Below, piece by piece: positions 16,390-24,489 of a stretch of 39,404 bases of DNA. The notes beneath the pieces are model-generated. The model had not been told where the DNA came from. It was given only the letters and a program-made list of their open reading frames with translations, and made no database searches. Source of the stretch: Myxococcota bacterium (GTDB taxonomy: Bacteria; Myxococcota_A; UBA796; CAJQPC01); contig JAKLKD010000039.1 of assembly GCA_023150845.1 (NCBI GenBank), positions 1-39,404 on the forward strand, in the 5' to 3' direction. The translations under genes were made by a program, and so were the position numbers. The first letter of the stretch is position 1. The number at the start of each line of letters is the position of its first letter.

Positions 16390-17591
16390 GCCGCGTCACC
16401 GGGGAGTACGACACCATCACCACCACGGGTGAGGCGGTGCGCGCCTTCGTGCCGTACCCGCTGCCTCCTCGGGATCCGCCCTTGGCGCTGGATGGCCGGG
16501 TCGCCGCGCTCCTCGTCGAGGCGAACGCCCGGCTGCGTGAGCTTGAGCTCGCTGGGGACCTCGTCCCCTCCATCGAGTGGTTCGTGTACGCCTTCGTGCG
16601 AAAAGAGGCCATCCTCTCCGCGCAGATCGAGGGCACCCAGGCCACGCTCATGGATCTGCTCAACATCGAGGCCTCCAGCGAGGCCCCGGTCGACGCCGAC
16701 GTGGAGGAGGTCTGCGGTTACCTCTCCGCCGTCGGTTACGCCTGGGACCAGGTCGCCCGGGACGATGGGCTCCCCATCTCCACGCGGCTCCTGTCGGAGA
16801 CCCACCGACGGCTGCTCAGCGGCGCGCGGGGCGCCTTCAAGCAGCCCGGCGAGGTGCGCCGCTCACAGAACTGGATCGGCGGCACCCGCCCGGGCAACGC
16901 CGCCTTCGTGCCGCCCCCGCCCCATCGCCTGCCCGAGCTCCTCAGCGAGTTTGAGCGGGCCATCCATGACGAGAGCGACCTCCCGCCGCTGGTCCGCGTC
17001 GCCTTGTTGCACGTTCAGTTCGAGACGCTCCACCCCTACCTCGACGGCAACGGGAGGCTCGGGCGGCTCCTCATCACCCTGCTGCTGCGGCACTGGGGCC
17101 TGCTCACCCGCCCGTTGCTCTACCTGAGCCTCTACCTCAAGCGGCACCGCGGCGAGTACTACCGCCGCCTCAGCGCGGTGCGTGAGCAGGGGGACTGGGA
17201 GGGCTGGCTCTGCTTCTTCTTGGAGGGCGTCGCCCTGATCGCCGCGGAGACCGTAGACACGGCGCGGGCCCTGCACGCCGTCGTCGAGACGAGCCGCCAG
17301 CGGCTCCTGCACCATGAAGACGCCACCGTGCTCAGCCTGCGGCTCTTTGAGCTGCTGCCCAAGAACCCGCTCCTCTCCGTGAGCCGGGCCATGACGCTCT
17401 TGGGCTGCTCACGCCCCGCCGCCGCGAAGGCCCTGGACGTCTTGGAGGCCGCGGAGATCATGCTCCCCCGGGACGACCACCGCCGAGGGCGTGTCCTCAT
17501 GTTTGAGGAGTACCTCAGCTACCTCCGGCAAGACACGGAGCTAGAGCCCGCGCCGCAGACCCAACCGCAGATGACCCAAGCGCCGATGTAG
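16386..17591 (+). CDS. Class II Fic family protein (AMPylase-type) with C-terminal winged helix
   Basis: Fic enzymes usually transfer AMP from ATP to a target hydroxyl. This protein is 401 residues. An N-terminal Fic_N-like region (about 20-95) contains the inhibitory-helix motif (S/T)xxxE(G/N) as SAQIEG, with S78 and E82-G83. This makes it a class II, self-inhibited Fic. The catalytic motif is complete: HPYLDGNGRLGR at 216-227, with the catalytic H216 and the phosphate-binding GNGR. A C-terminal winged-helix-like segment follows at about 340-390 (SVSRAMTLLGCSRPAAAKAL then LEAAEIM). This domain order is known for many bacterial Fic proteins. The palindrome array lies immediately upstream, so autoregulation through the winged helix is plausible. 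No separate antitoxin gene is adjacent, in line with class II. The target is unknown. Base composition resembles its neighbours. Confidence 0.9.
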   Translation: MSRVTGEYDTITTTGEAVRAFVPYPLPPRDPPLALDGRVAALLVEANARLRELELAGDLVPSIEWFVYAFVRKEAILSAQIEGTQATLMDLLNIEASSEAPVDADVEEVCGYLSAVGYAWDQVARDDGLPISTRLLSETHRRLLSGARGAFKQPGEVRRSQNWIGGTRPGNAAFVPPPPHRLPELLSEFERAIHDESDLPPLVRVALLHVQFETLHPYLDGNGRLGRLLITLLLRHWGLLTRPLLYLSLYLKRHRGEYYRRLSAVREQGDWEGWLCFFLEGVALIAAETVDTARALHAVVETSRQRLLHHEDATVLSLRLFELLPKNPLLSVSRAMTLLGCSRPAAAKALDVLEAAEIMLPRDDHRRGRVLMFEEYLSYLRQDTELEPAPQTQPQMTQAPM

Positions 17592-17605
17592 TCAGCGACT
17601 ACATC
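17585..17605. terminator. Right copy of the 14-bp direct repeat, forming a bidirectional hairpin
   Basis: GATGTAGTC at 17585-17593 pairs perfectly with GACTACATC at 17597-17605 around a 3-base loop (AGC). The first 14 bases (17585-17598) are the second copy of the direct repeat. The left arm contains the TAG stop of the Fic gene; the right arm contains the TAG stop of the opposing membrane-protein gene. The hairpin could end transcription in both directions, although no U-tract follows. Confidence 0.6.
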
Positions 17606-19029
17606 CCGTCCGTAGGCTCACTGGGCGCGGGCACGTCGGCGAGCAAGAAGGTCGCTAGGTCCTGCTCGGCCCGGTAGAGCTTGAGCGCCGAGGCCGGGGA
17701 GAGCGAGCGCTGGCGCACCGTGCCGTCTTCAGAGACGAGCAGCGCGACGATCTCCTGGAGCTCCAGCTCCGTGCGCGCCATGTACTTCCCGGCGACGAGG
17801 CCCACGGCGCCGAGCTCGTAGGGCAGATCCCCCCGCGTGTTGAGGCTGAACCAGACCTTCACCAGCTCCGGGCTGCGGCGGCGGTCGCTGGACTCCCGCA
17901 GGACCTCCACCCGCACGTCTCGGGCCGGGGCGATGCGCTGCAGCTCAAGGTAGAGCAGGTCTTGCAGGCGCTCCGCGTCGGGGGGCGTCACCGGCACGTC
18001 GCCGCCGATGGCGACACGCATGGCGTTGAGGCGGGGGTCGTCCCCTGGGCGGGGCGGCGGCTCGGCGGACTTCACGACCTCAGCGGTCGGGGTCGGCCCG
18101 GCCTCGACCGCCGGGGTGGGCCCAGGCGGCGGCCGAGGAGGCGCCGCGGTGTAGCCCGCCAAGGAGTCCACATAGGCGGTGAAGCCCCAGATCGAGAGCC
18201 CCGCGACGGCGAAGAGCAGGACGTAGACCAGCCAGCGCAGGGAGAGCCGGGGCGCGGCGACCAGCGGCGGCGGCGGCGGACCCGGCTCACGCTCCAGCGG
18301 GCGCGAGGGGGTGCGACGGCTGCGGTCGGACGGCTCGGTCTTGGGCGCGGGCGCCGGGGCCTTGCCCGCGGGGAAACGGATGACCTGGCCCCGGCCGACC
18401 GCCCCACCGCCGCCCGCGGCGACACGGCTGACGACGGGCAGGGGCTCCACGGACGCCAAGGGCAGGTCCACGGGCTCGTCCAGGGGCTCTAAGGGCTCGA
18501 TGGCCTCGACGACGAGGGGCTCCGGCGGGGGGCGCGGCGGCGCCTTCGGCGGCGGGGCCTTCATGGGCTCCGGCGCGGCCTTCACCGGCTCCGGCGCGAC
18601 CTTCACCGGCTCCGGCGCGACCTTCACCAAGGTCGGCTTGGTGGCCTTCGGCGGCGCGGGGGGCGTAGGCGACGCGGGGGGCGTAGGCGGCGCGGCGACG
18701 GCGGGCAGCTCCTCCGGCGCCAGCTCGGTCACGACCACCGGCGGCCGCGGGGCCCGGGGGCCCGTCGTCTTCACCTTGAGGCCCTCCGCGGCGGGCGCGG
18801 CGGGCGCCGCGGGCTTGGGCTCCTCGTCTTCGCCGTCCCAGGCGTCCCAGAGGTCTACGTCAAAACACCCAGCCAAGGCGGGGAGAACGTCGGCGCGCTG
18901 CCAGGGGCCGCCGTCGACGCTGACCGGGTCATCACGGCGCACTACGCCGATTCGGGAGAGCCTGCGCAGCTCCTCCACGTCGTCGATCTGCCTCTGGCCG
19001 TCAGCGGTCCTGACCTGAAACCGCGGCAT
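17599..19029 (-). CDS. Proline-rich single-pass membrane protein of unknown function
   Basis: A 476-residue protein that I cannot assign. The N-terminal ~55 residues look like a small GYF_2-like signalling domain (FQVRTADGQRQIDDVEELRR, then DDPVSVDGGPWQRADVLP). A long Pro/Ala-rich linker (about 70-260) has repeats of the type VKVAPEP (about 135-157). One transmembrane helix lies at about 265-287 (RWLVYVLLFAVAGLSIWGF), followed by a second Pro-rich stretch. A folded C-terminal domain (about 330-465) contains ERLQDLLYLELQRIAPARDV and KVWFSLNTRGDLPYELGAVG. The start at 19029 has AGAGG 7 bases upstream; the reading frame continues much further upstream, but only as antisense to the next gene. The topology resembles regulatory or envelope-spanning proteins common in myxobacteria, which is only an analogy. 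Confidence 0.72.
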   Translation of the reverse strand: MPRFQVRTADGQRQIDDVEELRRLSRIGVVRRDDPVSVDGGPWQRADVLPALAGCFDVDLWDAWDGEDEEPKPAAPAAPAAEGLKVKTTGPRAPRPPVVVTELAPEELPAVAAPPTPPASPTPPAPPKATKPTLVKVAPEPVKVAPEPVKAAPEPMKAPPPKAPPRPPPEPLVVEAIEPLEPLDEPVDLPLASVEPLPVVSRVAAGGGGAVGRGQVIRFPAGKAPAPAPKTEPSDRSRRTPSRPLEREPGPPPPPLVAAPRLSLRWLVYVLLFAVAGLSIWGFTAYVDSLAGYTAAPPRPPPGPTPAVEAGPTPTAEVVKSAEPPPRPGDDPRLNAMRVAIGGDVPVTPPDAERLQDLLYLELQRIAPARDVRVEVLRESSDRRRSPELVKVWFSLNTRGDLPYELGAVGLVAGKYMARTELELQEIVALLVSEDGTVRQRSLSPASALKLYRAEQDLATFLLADVPAPSEPTDGM

Positions 19030-19146
19030 CTGGCCGCCTCTGGGGACGACCTCAGAATGGCACCGCCGGGGGCGCTCGTCAACGGGGCAGGCCGTGGCGC
19101 TGGGGGAGGCGGGAGGATAGGAGGGCGTCCCCTCTGCGGAGAGCAC

Positions 19147-20199
19147 ATGCCCCACGTTGCGGTCATCCCTGGTGACGGGATCGGGCGGGAGGTCCTCGAC
19201 GAGGGCCTCAAGGTCTTGCGGGCGCTGGACGCGCGCCACGGTCTCGACCTGCGCTTCACCCACCTCCCCTATGGCGCCGATCGGTACCTCAGCACGGGGC
19301 TCACGATCACCCCCGAAGAGATGGCCGGGCTGCGCGAGTACGACGCGGTCTACCTCGGCGCGCTGGGCGATCCTCGGGTGCCCTCGAACGTACACGCCAA
19401 GGACATCCTCCTCGGCATGCGCTTCCAGCTCGACCTCTACATCAACCTGCGGCCCTGCGTGCTCCTGGATGAGCGCTACTGCCCCCTCAAGGACCGCCGC
19501 CCCGAGGACGTGCGCTTCACGGTGTTCCGCGAGAACACCGAGGGCCTCTACACCGGCATCGGCGGGCAGTTTAAGCGCGACACCGCCGATGAGGTCGCCA
19601 TCGAGGCCGAGCTCAACACCCGCAAAGGGGTCGAGCGCATCATCCGCGCGGCCTTTGAGCACGCCCGGTCCCGGGGCCTCAAGCGGGTGTGTATGTCGGA
19701 CAAGTCGAACGCCATGCGCCACGGCCACGACCTCTGGCAGCGCGTGTTTAAGCTCGTCGCCGCCGAGTACCCCACCATCAAGGCGAGCCACCTCTACGTC
19801 GACGCCTTGGTCATGGAGATGGTGCGCGCCCCGGACCGCTTCGACGTCATCGTCACCAACAACCTCTTCGGCGACATCGTCACCGACCTCGGCGCGCAGA
19901 TTCAGGGCGGCATCGGGCTCGCGGCTTCTGGAAACCTGAACCCCGAGGCCGGCATCGGGATGTTTGAGCCTGTGCACGGCTCCGCGCCGGACATCGCCGG
20001 GCAAGGGCTCGCCAACCCCCTCGCCGCGGTGCTCAGCGCGGGAATGATGTTGTCCTGGCTCGGTCACGTCGAGCTAGAGCGGCAGATCGAGGACGCCGTG
20101 CGTGTGGCGCTCAACGATGGCCTCGTCACCCGTGAGCTGGGGGGGAGCCTCTCCACCAGCCAGGTCGGCGACGCCATCGTAGCGATCTTGTCCCGCTGA
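19147..20199 (+). CDS. Isocitrate/isopropylmalate dehydrogenase family enzyme (LeuB/homoisocitrate type)
   Basis: An NAD(P)-dependent beta-decarboxylating dehydrogenase of 350 residues. It starts MPHVAVIPGDGIGREV. Substrate-binding arginines are at R92 and R102 (MRFQLDLYINLRP). The specificity loop is FRENTEGLYTGIGG (127-140) with the catalytic tyrosine Y135; K186 is in MSDKSNAM. Metal-binding aspartates are in NNLFGDIVTDLGA (D243, D247), and the cofactor segment is EPVHGSAPDIAGQGLANP. The ENTEGLY loop is nearer to homoisocitrate, isocitrate or tartrate dehydrogenases than to standard LeuB, so the substrate is open. GGAG lies 5 bases before the ATG at 19147. A LeuA-type synthase two genes downstream suggests a 2-oxoacid chain-elongation pathway. 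Confidence 0.85.
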   Translation: MPHVAVIPGDGIGREVLDEGLKVLRALDARHGLDLRFTHLPYGADRYLSTGLTITPEEMAGLREYDAVYLGALGDPRVPSNVHAKDILLGMRFQLDLYINLRPCVLLDERYCPLKDRRPEDVRFTVFRENTEGLYTGIGGQFKRDTADEVAIEAELNTRKGVERIIRAAFEHARSRGLKRVCMSDKSNAMRHGHDLWQRVFKLVAAEYPTIKASHLYVDALVMEMVRAPDRFDVIVTNNLFGDIVTDLGAQIQGGIGLAASGNLNPEAGIGMFEPVHGSAPDIAGQGLANPLAAVLSAGMMLSWLGHVELERQIEDAVRVALNDGLVTRELGGSLSTSQVGDAIVAILSR

Positions 20200-20223
20200 A
20201 CCCTGAGCCCTCTGGAGCCCAAG

Positions 20224-21441
20224 ATGTCGTCTCGCCCGCCCATCGTCTTCCTCGGCGCCAAGCGCACCCCCTTCGGCGCCTTCAACGGCGCGCTCGCCGA
20301 CGTCAGCGCGACGGAGCTCGGCGTCATCGCCTCCAAGGCCGCCTTGGCCCAGGCCGGGGTGAGCGCTGAAGAGGTGGACCACGTCATCTTCGGCAACGTC
20401 ATGCAGACGAGCGCCGACGCGATCTACCTCGCCCGGCACATCGGGCTCAAGGTCGGCGCCCCGGTGCCCACCCCGGCGGTCACAGTGAACCGCCTCTGCG
20501 GCTCGGGCTTCGAGTCCGTGGTGCAGGGCGCCCACCGCCTGCTGCTCGGCGAGAGCACCATGGTCCTCGCGGGCGGCACCGAGAACATGAGCCAGGCCCC
20601 CCACACCCTCCGTGGCCTGCGCAAGGGGCTCAAGCTCGGCGGCGCGCCCATGGGCGACTCCCTCCAGGAGGCGCTGTTCGACACCTACGTCGGCGCCCCC
20701 ATGGCCATCACCGCCGAGAACCTCGCGGAGGTCTACAAGATCAGCCGCGAGGACGCCGACGACTACGGCTTCCGCTCCCAGACGGCCTGGCTCGCCGCCC
20801 ACAACGAGGGCCGCTACGCCCAGGAGCTCACCCCCGTCGTCGTGAAGGACCGCAAGGGCGAGATCACCGTCACCGTCGATGAGCACCCCCAGCTCTCGCC
20901 GCTCGCGCCGGAGAAGAACCGCGCCCGCTTCTCCCGGGAGGCCATGGCGAAGCTCCCGGCGATCTTTAAGAAGGACGGCACGGTCACCGCGGCGAACGCC
21001 TCGGGCATCAACGACGGCGCCGCGGCCCTGGTGTTGACCACCGAGCCCCACGCCGAGTCCCGGGGCCTCACCCCGCTGGGCCGCCTCGTCGCCTGGGGCG
21101 TGGCCGGGGTCGAGCCCAAACACATGGGCATCGGCCCGGTCTACGCCATCCAGCGCGCCCTGGAGATGGCCAAAATGACCCTCGGTCAGATGGAGCTGGT
21201 CGAGATCAACGAGGCCTTCTCCTCGCAGTACCTCGCCTGTGAGCGGGCCTTGGGCCTCAGCCGCGACGTGAGCAACGTGGACTCCGGCGGCGTCGCCGTC
21301 GGTCACCCCTTGGCCGCGTCCGGCGCCCGCATCACCGCCCACCTGCTCTACGAGCTCAAGCGCCGCGGCGCGCGCTATGGTGTAGGCAGCGCCTGCATCG
21401 GCGGCGGCCAGGGCATCGCGGTGATCATCGAGGCCCTCTGA
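20224..21441 (+). CDS. Acetyl-CoA acetyltransferase (thiolase II family)
   Basis: Condenses two acetyl-CoA to acetoacetyl-CoA, or the reverse; 405 residues. The acyl-binding cysteine is C92 in NRLCGSGFESV, the histidine is H361 in VGHPLAASGARI, and the second active cysteine is C391 in SACIGGGQGIAV. NEAF (in EINEAFSSQYLA) is also present. All thiolase catalytic residues are thus intact. TGGAG precedes the ATG by about 6 bases. It lies 24 bases after the dehydrogenase gene and 45 bases before the LeuA-type gene, so the three are probably co-transcribed. It could feed HMG-CoA formation for the mevalonate operon 5 kb upstream, or polyhydroxybutyrate or beta-oxidation; the sequence does not decide. 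Confidence 0.9.
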   Translation: MSSRPPIVFLGAKRTPFGAFNGALADVSATELGVIASKAALAQAGVSAEEVDHVIFGNVMQTSADAIYLARHIGLKVGAPVPTPAVTVNRLCGSGFESVVQGAHRLLLGESTMVLAGGTENMSQAPHTLRGLRKGLKLGGAPMGDSLQEALFDTYVGAPMAITAENLAEVYKISREDADDYGFRSQTAWLAAHNEGRYAQELTPVVVKDRKGEITVTVDEHPQLSPLAPEKNRARFSREAMAKLPAIFKKDGTVTAANASGINDGAAALVLTTEPHAESRGLTPLGRLVAWGVAGVEPKHMGIGPVYAIQRALEMAKMTLGQMELVEINEAFSSQYLACERALGLSRDVSNVDSGGVAVGHPLAASGARITAHLLYELKRRGARYGVGSACIGGGQGIAVIIEAL

Positions 21442-21486
21442 GCCCAGCGCCCCACCTCTCCCGAGCCCCAAGCGGAGCCCCAGCCC

Positions 21487-22743
21487 ATGTCTGAGACCAC
21501 CCACGCCGAGCCTCTGAACGACGGCAGCCTCATCTACGACTGGAACACCCAAGGCGACCGCGTGTCGCCGCCGATGCGCCGGGTCTCGTACTTCGACGAG
21601 ACGCTGCGCGACGGCATCCAGTGCCCCTCGGTGGTGGACCCCCCCATCGAGGCGAAGATGCAGATGATCCGCCTGATGGACAAGCTCGGCGTGCACCACG
21701 TCGACATCGGGCTGCCCGGCGCCGGGGCCCGGGCCGTGGCGGACTGCACCGTGCTCGCCGAGATGATCCGCGACGAGGGCCTCAACATCAAGGCGGCCTG
21801 CGCGGCGCGCACCCACCCCAACGACATCAAGCCCGTCATCGAGATCTCCCAGAAGGTCGGCCTGCCCATCGAGGTCATGGCCTTCTTGGGCACCTCACCG
21901 ATGCGGCTCTACGCCGAGTCCTGGACCGCCGACATCCTGGAGGAGCGCACCCGCGACTCCGTGCGGCTGGCCAAAGGCGCGGGCCTGCCCTGCACCTTCG
22001 TCACCGAAGACACCGTGCGCTCCCAGCCGGCCCTGCTCAGCCGCCTGTTCCGGGGCGCCATCGCTGAAGGCGCGGACGGCCTCTGCCTCTGCGACACCGT
22101 CGGCCACGCCACCCCCGACGGCGTGTTCAACCTCATCCACTTCACCAAGAACCTCATCCGCGCTGAAGGCACCAACACCCGGGTGGACTGGCACGGCCAC
22201 AACGACCGCGGCCACGCCTTGCCCAACGCGCTGATCGCCGTCGAGGCCGGGGCCGACCGCGTGCACGGCACGGTCTTGGGCATGGGCGAGCGCGTCGGCA
22301 ACACCCAGCTGGACCTGTTCTTGGTGAACATGAAGCTGCTCAACGTCGAGGACGCCGAGCTGCACCTGCTGAGCGAGCTCGTGCAGCTCGCGTCTGAGGC
22401 CTGCCACGTCCCCATCCCGGTGAGCTACCCCGTGTTCGGCCGCGACGCCTTCCGCACCGGCACCGGCGTTCACGCCGCGGCGGTGATCAAGGCCCAGAAG
22501 CGCGGCGAGGACTGGCTCGCCGACCGCATCTACTCCGGCGTGCCCGCGGGCTGGTTCGGCCGCCGCCAAGAGATTGAGGTCGGCCACTACAGCGGCATGT
22601 CCAACGTCGTCGCCTGGCTGGTGACCCGGAACATCGAGCCCAAGGATTCCTTGGTGCAGGCGATCTTCGAGCAGGCCAAGGCCGGGAACCGGCTCCTGGA
22701 CGAGCAGGAGATCCTCAGCATCGTCCGGTCCCACGCGGCCTGA
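21487..22743 (+). CDS. DRE-TIM metallolyase, LeuA/homocitrate synthase-like, without a regulatory domain
   Basis: A Claisen-condensation enzyme of the 2-isopropylmalate, homocitrate and citramalate synthase group; 418 residues. The barrel begins with FDETLRDGIQCP (R41-D42, the DRE-type catalytic arginine region). The metal-binding histidines are in VDWHGHNDRG (H236, H238), and the group signature GMGERVGN occupies 265-272. The usual C-terminal allosteric LeuA dimer domain (about 130 residues) is not evident. The last ~120 residues instead look like a short accessory region (GRDAFRTGTGVHAAAVIKA, as in homocitrate and IPM synthases). Leucine feedback inhibition is therefore not expected. It is co-directional with the dehydrogenase and thiolase genes. 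I cannot separate isopropylmalate, homocitrate, citramalate or methylthioalkylmalate-like activity by eye. Confidence 0.82.
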   Translation: MSETTHAEPLNDGSLIYDWNTQGDRVSPPMRRVSYFDETLRDGIQCPSVVDPPIEAKMQMIRLMDKLGVHHVDIGLPGAGARAVADCTVLAEMIRDEGLNIKAACAARTHPNDIKPVIEISQKVGLPIEVMAFLGTSPMRLYAESWTADILEERTRDSVRLAKGAGLPCTFVTEDTVRSQPALLSRLFRGAIAEGADGLCLCDTVGHATPDGVFNLIHFTKNLIRAEGTNTRVDWHGHNDRGHALPNALIAVEAGADRVHGTVLGMGERVGNTQLDLFLVNMKLLNVEDAELHLLSELVQLASEACHVPIPVSYPVFGRDAFRTGTGVHAAAVIKAQKRGEDWLADRIYSGVPAGWFGRRQEIEVGHYSGMSNVVAWLVTRNIEPKDSLVQAIFEQAKAGNRLLDEQEILSIVRSHAA

Positions 22744-22763
22744 GCCGCCCGGGCGGGTGGTCC

Positions 22764-23315
22764 TTACTTGACCATCAGCCCGATGGCGACCGCCGCCGAG
22801 GGGCCCGGAGGCTCGCTGAAGCGGCGGCGAAAGCGGGAGCGTTTGCTGTGGGTGGCCTGGGCGGCGATGGCGGCCTGGGCCACGGGCTCAGTGACCTGCA
22901 CGAGCCGCACCCCGGCGAAGTAGTCCATCGTCGGCACGCCCGAGAAGACCAAGGTGGCGTTGGGCCCCGTGGCCTCGGTCTTCATGATGAGGTTGCCGCG
23001 CAGGTCGTAGAGCACGATGCTGATCAGCGCGGCGCCGACGTCCCCGCAGGCGACGAGCTGGTACTCGATGTCGGACTGCAGGCTCACCAGCATGTACTGG
23101 GAGCTGCCCTCGTCCACGTCCCACGAGGCGTTGGCCTTGAGGCGCCAGCGCTCGGCCTGGGCCTCCTCGATCATGCCGTTCGTGCAGATGCGGGCCGAGA
23201 GCTGGTCGGCCCGGGCCTCGCCGCCGACGCCCCAAGCGGTGAGGCCCACGGCGAGCGCCACGAGCCGCGCCGCCGAAGCCCAAGCTGACCTCTCGCGCCG
23301 AGATGACCGCCTCAA
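22764..23315 (-). CDS. Exported protein of unknown function
   Basis: I do not recognise this 183-residue protein. From a TTG at 23315 it has a classic signal peptide: a positively charged start (RRSSRRERS), a hydrophobic core (AARLVALAVGLTAWGV) and cleavage after EARA. GGGAG lies about 8 bases before the TTG, and the TTG overlaps the upstream stop (TTGA), which is why I chose it. The mature part (DQLSARICTNGMIEEAQAER...) contains two early cysteines and short beta-strand-like stretches (YMLVSLQSDIEYQLVACGD; ISIVLYDLRGNLIMKTEA), consistent with a small beta-sandwich. It is the last gene of the panB-panC operon. Confidence 0.65.
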   Translation of the reverse strand: MRRSSRRERSAWASAARLVALAVGLTAWGVGGEARADQLSARICTNGMIEEAQAERWRLKANASWDVDEGSSQYMLVSLQSDIEYQLVACGDVGAALISIVLYDLRGNLIMKTEATGPNATLVFSGVPTMDYFAGVRLVQVTEPVAQAAIAAQATHSKRSRFRRRFSEPPGPSAAVAIGLMVK

Positions 23316-23653
23316 AGGTTCTCTCCCTTCATTCGGCGCAGCAGCTCGGCCCGCCGCGGATCCTCCTCGGGCGCCTCGGCCCGGGCCGCCTCGCGTAAGG
23401 CGGCGGTCAGGCGACGGTTGTTCAGCAGGATGTGCCACACGAGCAGACCAGCGAGGAGCAGGTTGATGACGCGCAGGGGGCCCTGAAACTCAGGGACTCC
23501 GACGGTCACGAGGAAGCAGGCCCCCAAGAGGTTGACGACCTGCACCGACCAGAACAGACGACGCCGAGTGTACCAGCCCTCGCCGAGATGCACGGCGCGA
23601 TTGATCGCCAAGAGCGCGAAGACGCCCAGAAGTGTGGCCGCGCTCAGATCCAC
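23312..23653 (-). CDS. Small three-helix membrane protein of unknown function
   Basis: A 113-residue protein with about three hydrophobic segments: near 3-18 (SAATLLGVFALLAIN), 32-52 (FWSVQVVNLLGACFLVTVG) and 60-77 (VINLLLAGLLVWHILL). A charged C-terminal helix rich in Arg, Ala and Glu follows. The GTG start at 23653 lies inside the end of panC (10-base overlap); the frame is open a little further upstream, but only within panC. Its stop overlaps the next gene's TTG start. It is probably an inner-membrane protein translated by coupling. No family is recognised. Confidence 0.6.
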   Translation of the reverse strand: MDLSAATLLGVFALLAINRAVHLGEGWYTRRRLFWSVQVVNLLGACFLVTVGVPEFQGPLRVINLLLAGLLVWHILLNNRRLTAALREAARAEAPEEDPRRAELLRRMKGENL

Positions 23654-24477
23654 GGGACCGCCATGTTGTCGATGAGCCGCGTTCTCCCGATCCATCCCGC
23701 GACCAAGGCGCGCGCGGGTCGGTCCAGGGTCGTGAGCGGCCGCAGGTGGTCAGGGTCCACGATCTCAAAGTAATCGAGGCGGTCCACGTCGAGGGCGGAC
23801 AGCCCCGCGGCGCGCAGGGCGGCGACGTCCCGCTCCCCCGACGCCGCCGCGGCGACCACGGCGCGTAGCCCCGCGGAGAGGCTCAGGGCCCGCCCACGCT
23901 CCGCTGGGCTGAGGTAGGTGTTGCGGGACGACATCGCGAGGCCGTCGGGATCCCGGATGAGGGGCCCGCCGATGATCTCGACGGGCAGGCCGAGGTCCGT
24001 CGTCATGCGCCGGATGACGGCGAGCTGCTGGAAGTCCTTCTCGCCGAACACCGCGAGCTGGGGCTGCACGACGCCGAAGAGCCGTGCGACGACGGTGGTG
24101 ACCCCGTCGAAGTGCCCCGGCCGGGCGGCGCCGCAGAGCCCCTCGGTGAGCCCAGCGACGGAGACCGTGGTAGCGCGCCCCGGCGGGTAAAAGTCCGTCG
24201 GGGCGAACACCAGATCGACGCCCTCGGACGCGCAGAGCCGCTCGTCCCCGGCGAGGTCGCGGGGGTACCGCGAGAGGTCCTCGTTGGGGCCGAACTGCAG
24301 GGGGTTCACGAAGATCGAGACCACGAGGCGGTCACAGCGGGGTCGGGCCAAGGCCATGAGCGAGGCGTGGCCGGCGTGTAAGAAGCCCATCGTCGGCACG
24401 AAGCCGATGGTGAGCCCCTCCGCCCGCCAGGCGCGCACCCGCTCCACGAGGGCGGCCAGCGTGGTCAAGGTCTCCAT
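23644..24477 (-). CDS. panC: Pantothenate synthetase (pantoate--beta-alanine ligase)
   Basis: Joins pantoate and beta-alanine with ATP to form pantothenate; 277 residues, the normal size. The nucleotidyltransferase motif is PTMGFLHAGH (28-37), the HIGH-like motif of the family. SIFVNPLQFGPNEDLSRYPR binds pantoate. GEKDFQQLAVIRRM follows, and MSSRNTYLS is the KMSKS-equivalent. It lies 12 bases after panB on the same strand, and these two genes supply coenzyme A precursors. Cytoplasmic. Confidence 0.95.
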   Translation of the reverse strand: METLTTLAALVERVRAWRAEGLTIGFVPTMGFLHAGHASLMALARPRCDRLVVSIFVNPLQFGPNEDLSRYPRDLAGDERLCASEGVDLVFAPTDFYPPGRATTVSVAGLTEGLCGAARPGHFDGVTTVVARLFGVVQPQLAVFGEKDFQQLAVIRRMTTDLGLPVEIIGGPLIRDPDGLAMSSRNTYLSPAERGRALSLSAGLRAVVAAAASGERDVAALRAAGLSALDVDRLDYFEIVDPDHLRPLTTLDRPARALVAGWIGRTRLIDNMAVPWI

Positions 24478-24489
24478 TCTAGGCCTCGC

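Noticed and set aside
16386-17591. Fic gene as one half of a Fic/antitoxin (Doc-Phd or VbhT-VbhA) pair
   Set aside because: The inhibitory SxxxEG motif is inside the same protein (class II), and the only adjacent small frame (16348-16389) lacks that motif.
19030-20067. A ~346-residue N-terminal extension of the proline-rich membrane protein
   Set aside because: The extension is antisense to the LeuB-like gene, which has complete catalytic motifs. The ATG at 19029 has a well-spaced AGAGG.
22745-22756. Palindrome CCGCCCGGGCGG between convergent genes as a terminator
   Set aside because: It has no loop and no U-tract, and runs of this composition are expected by chance at this GC content.
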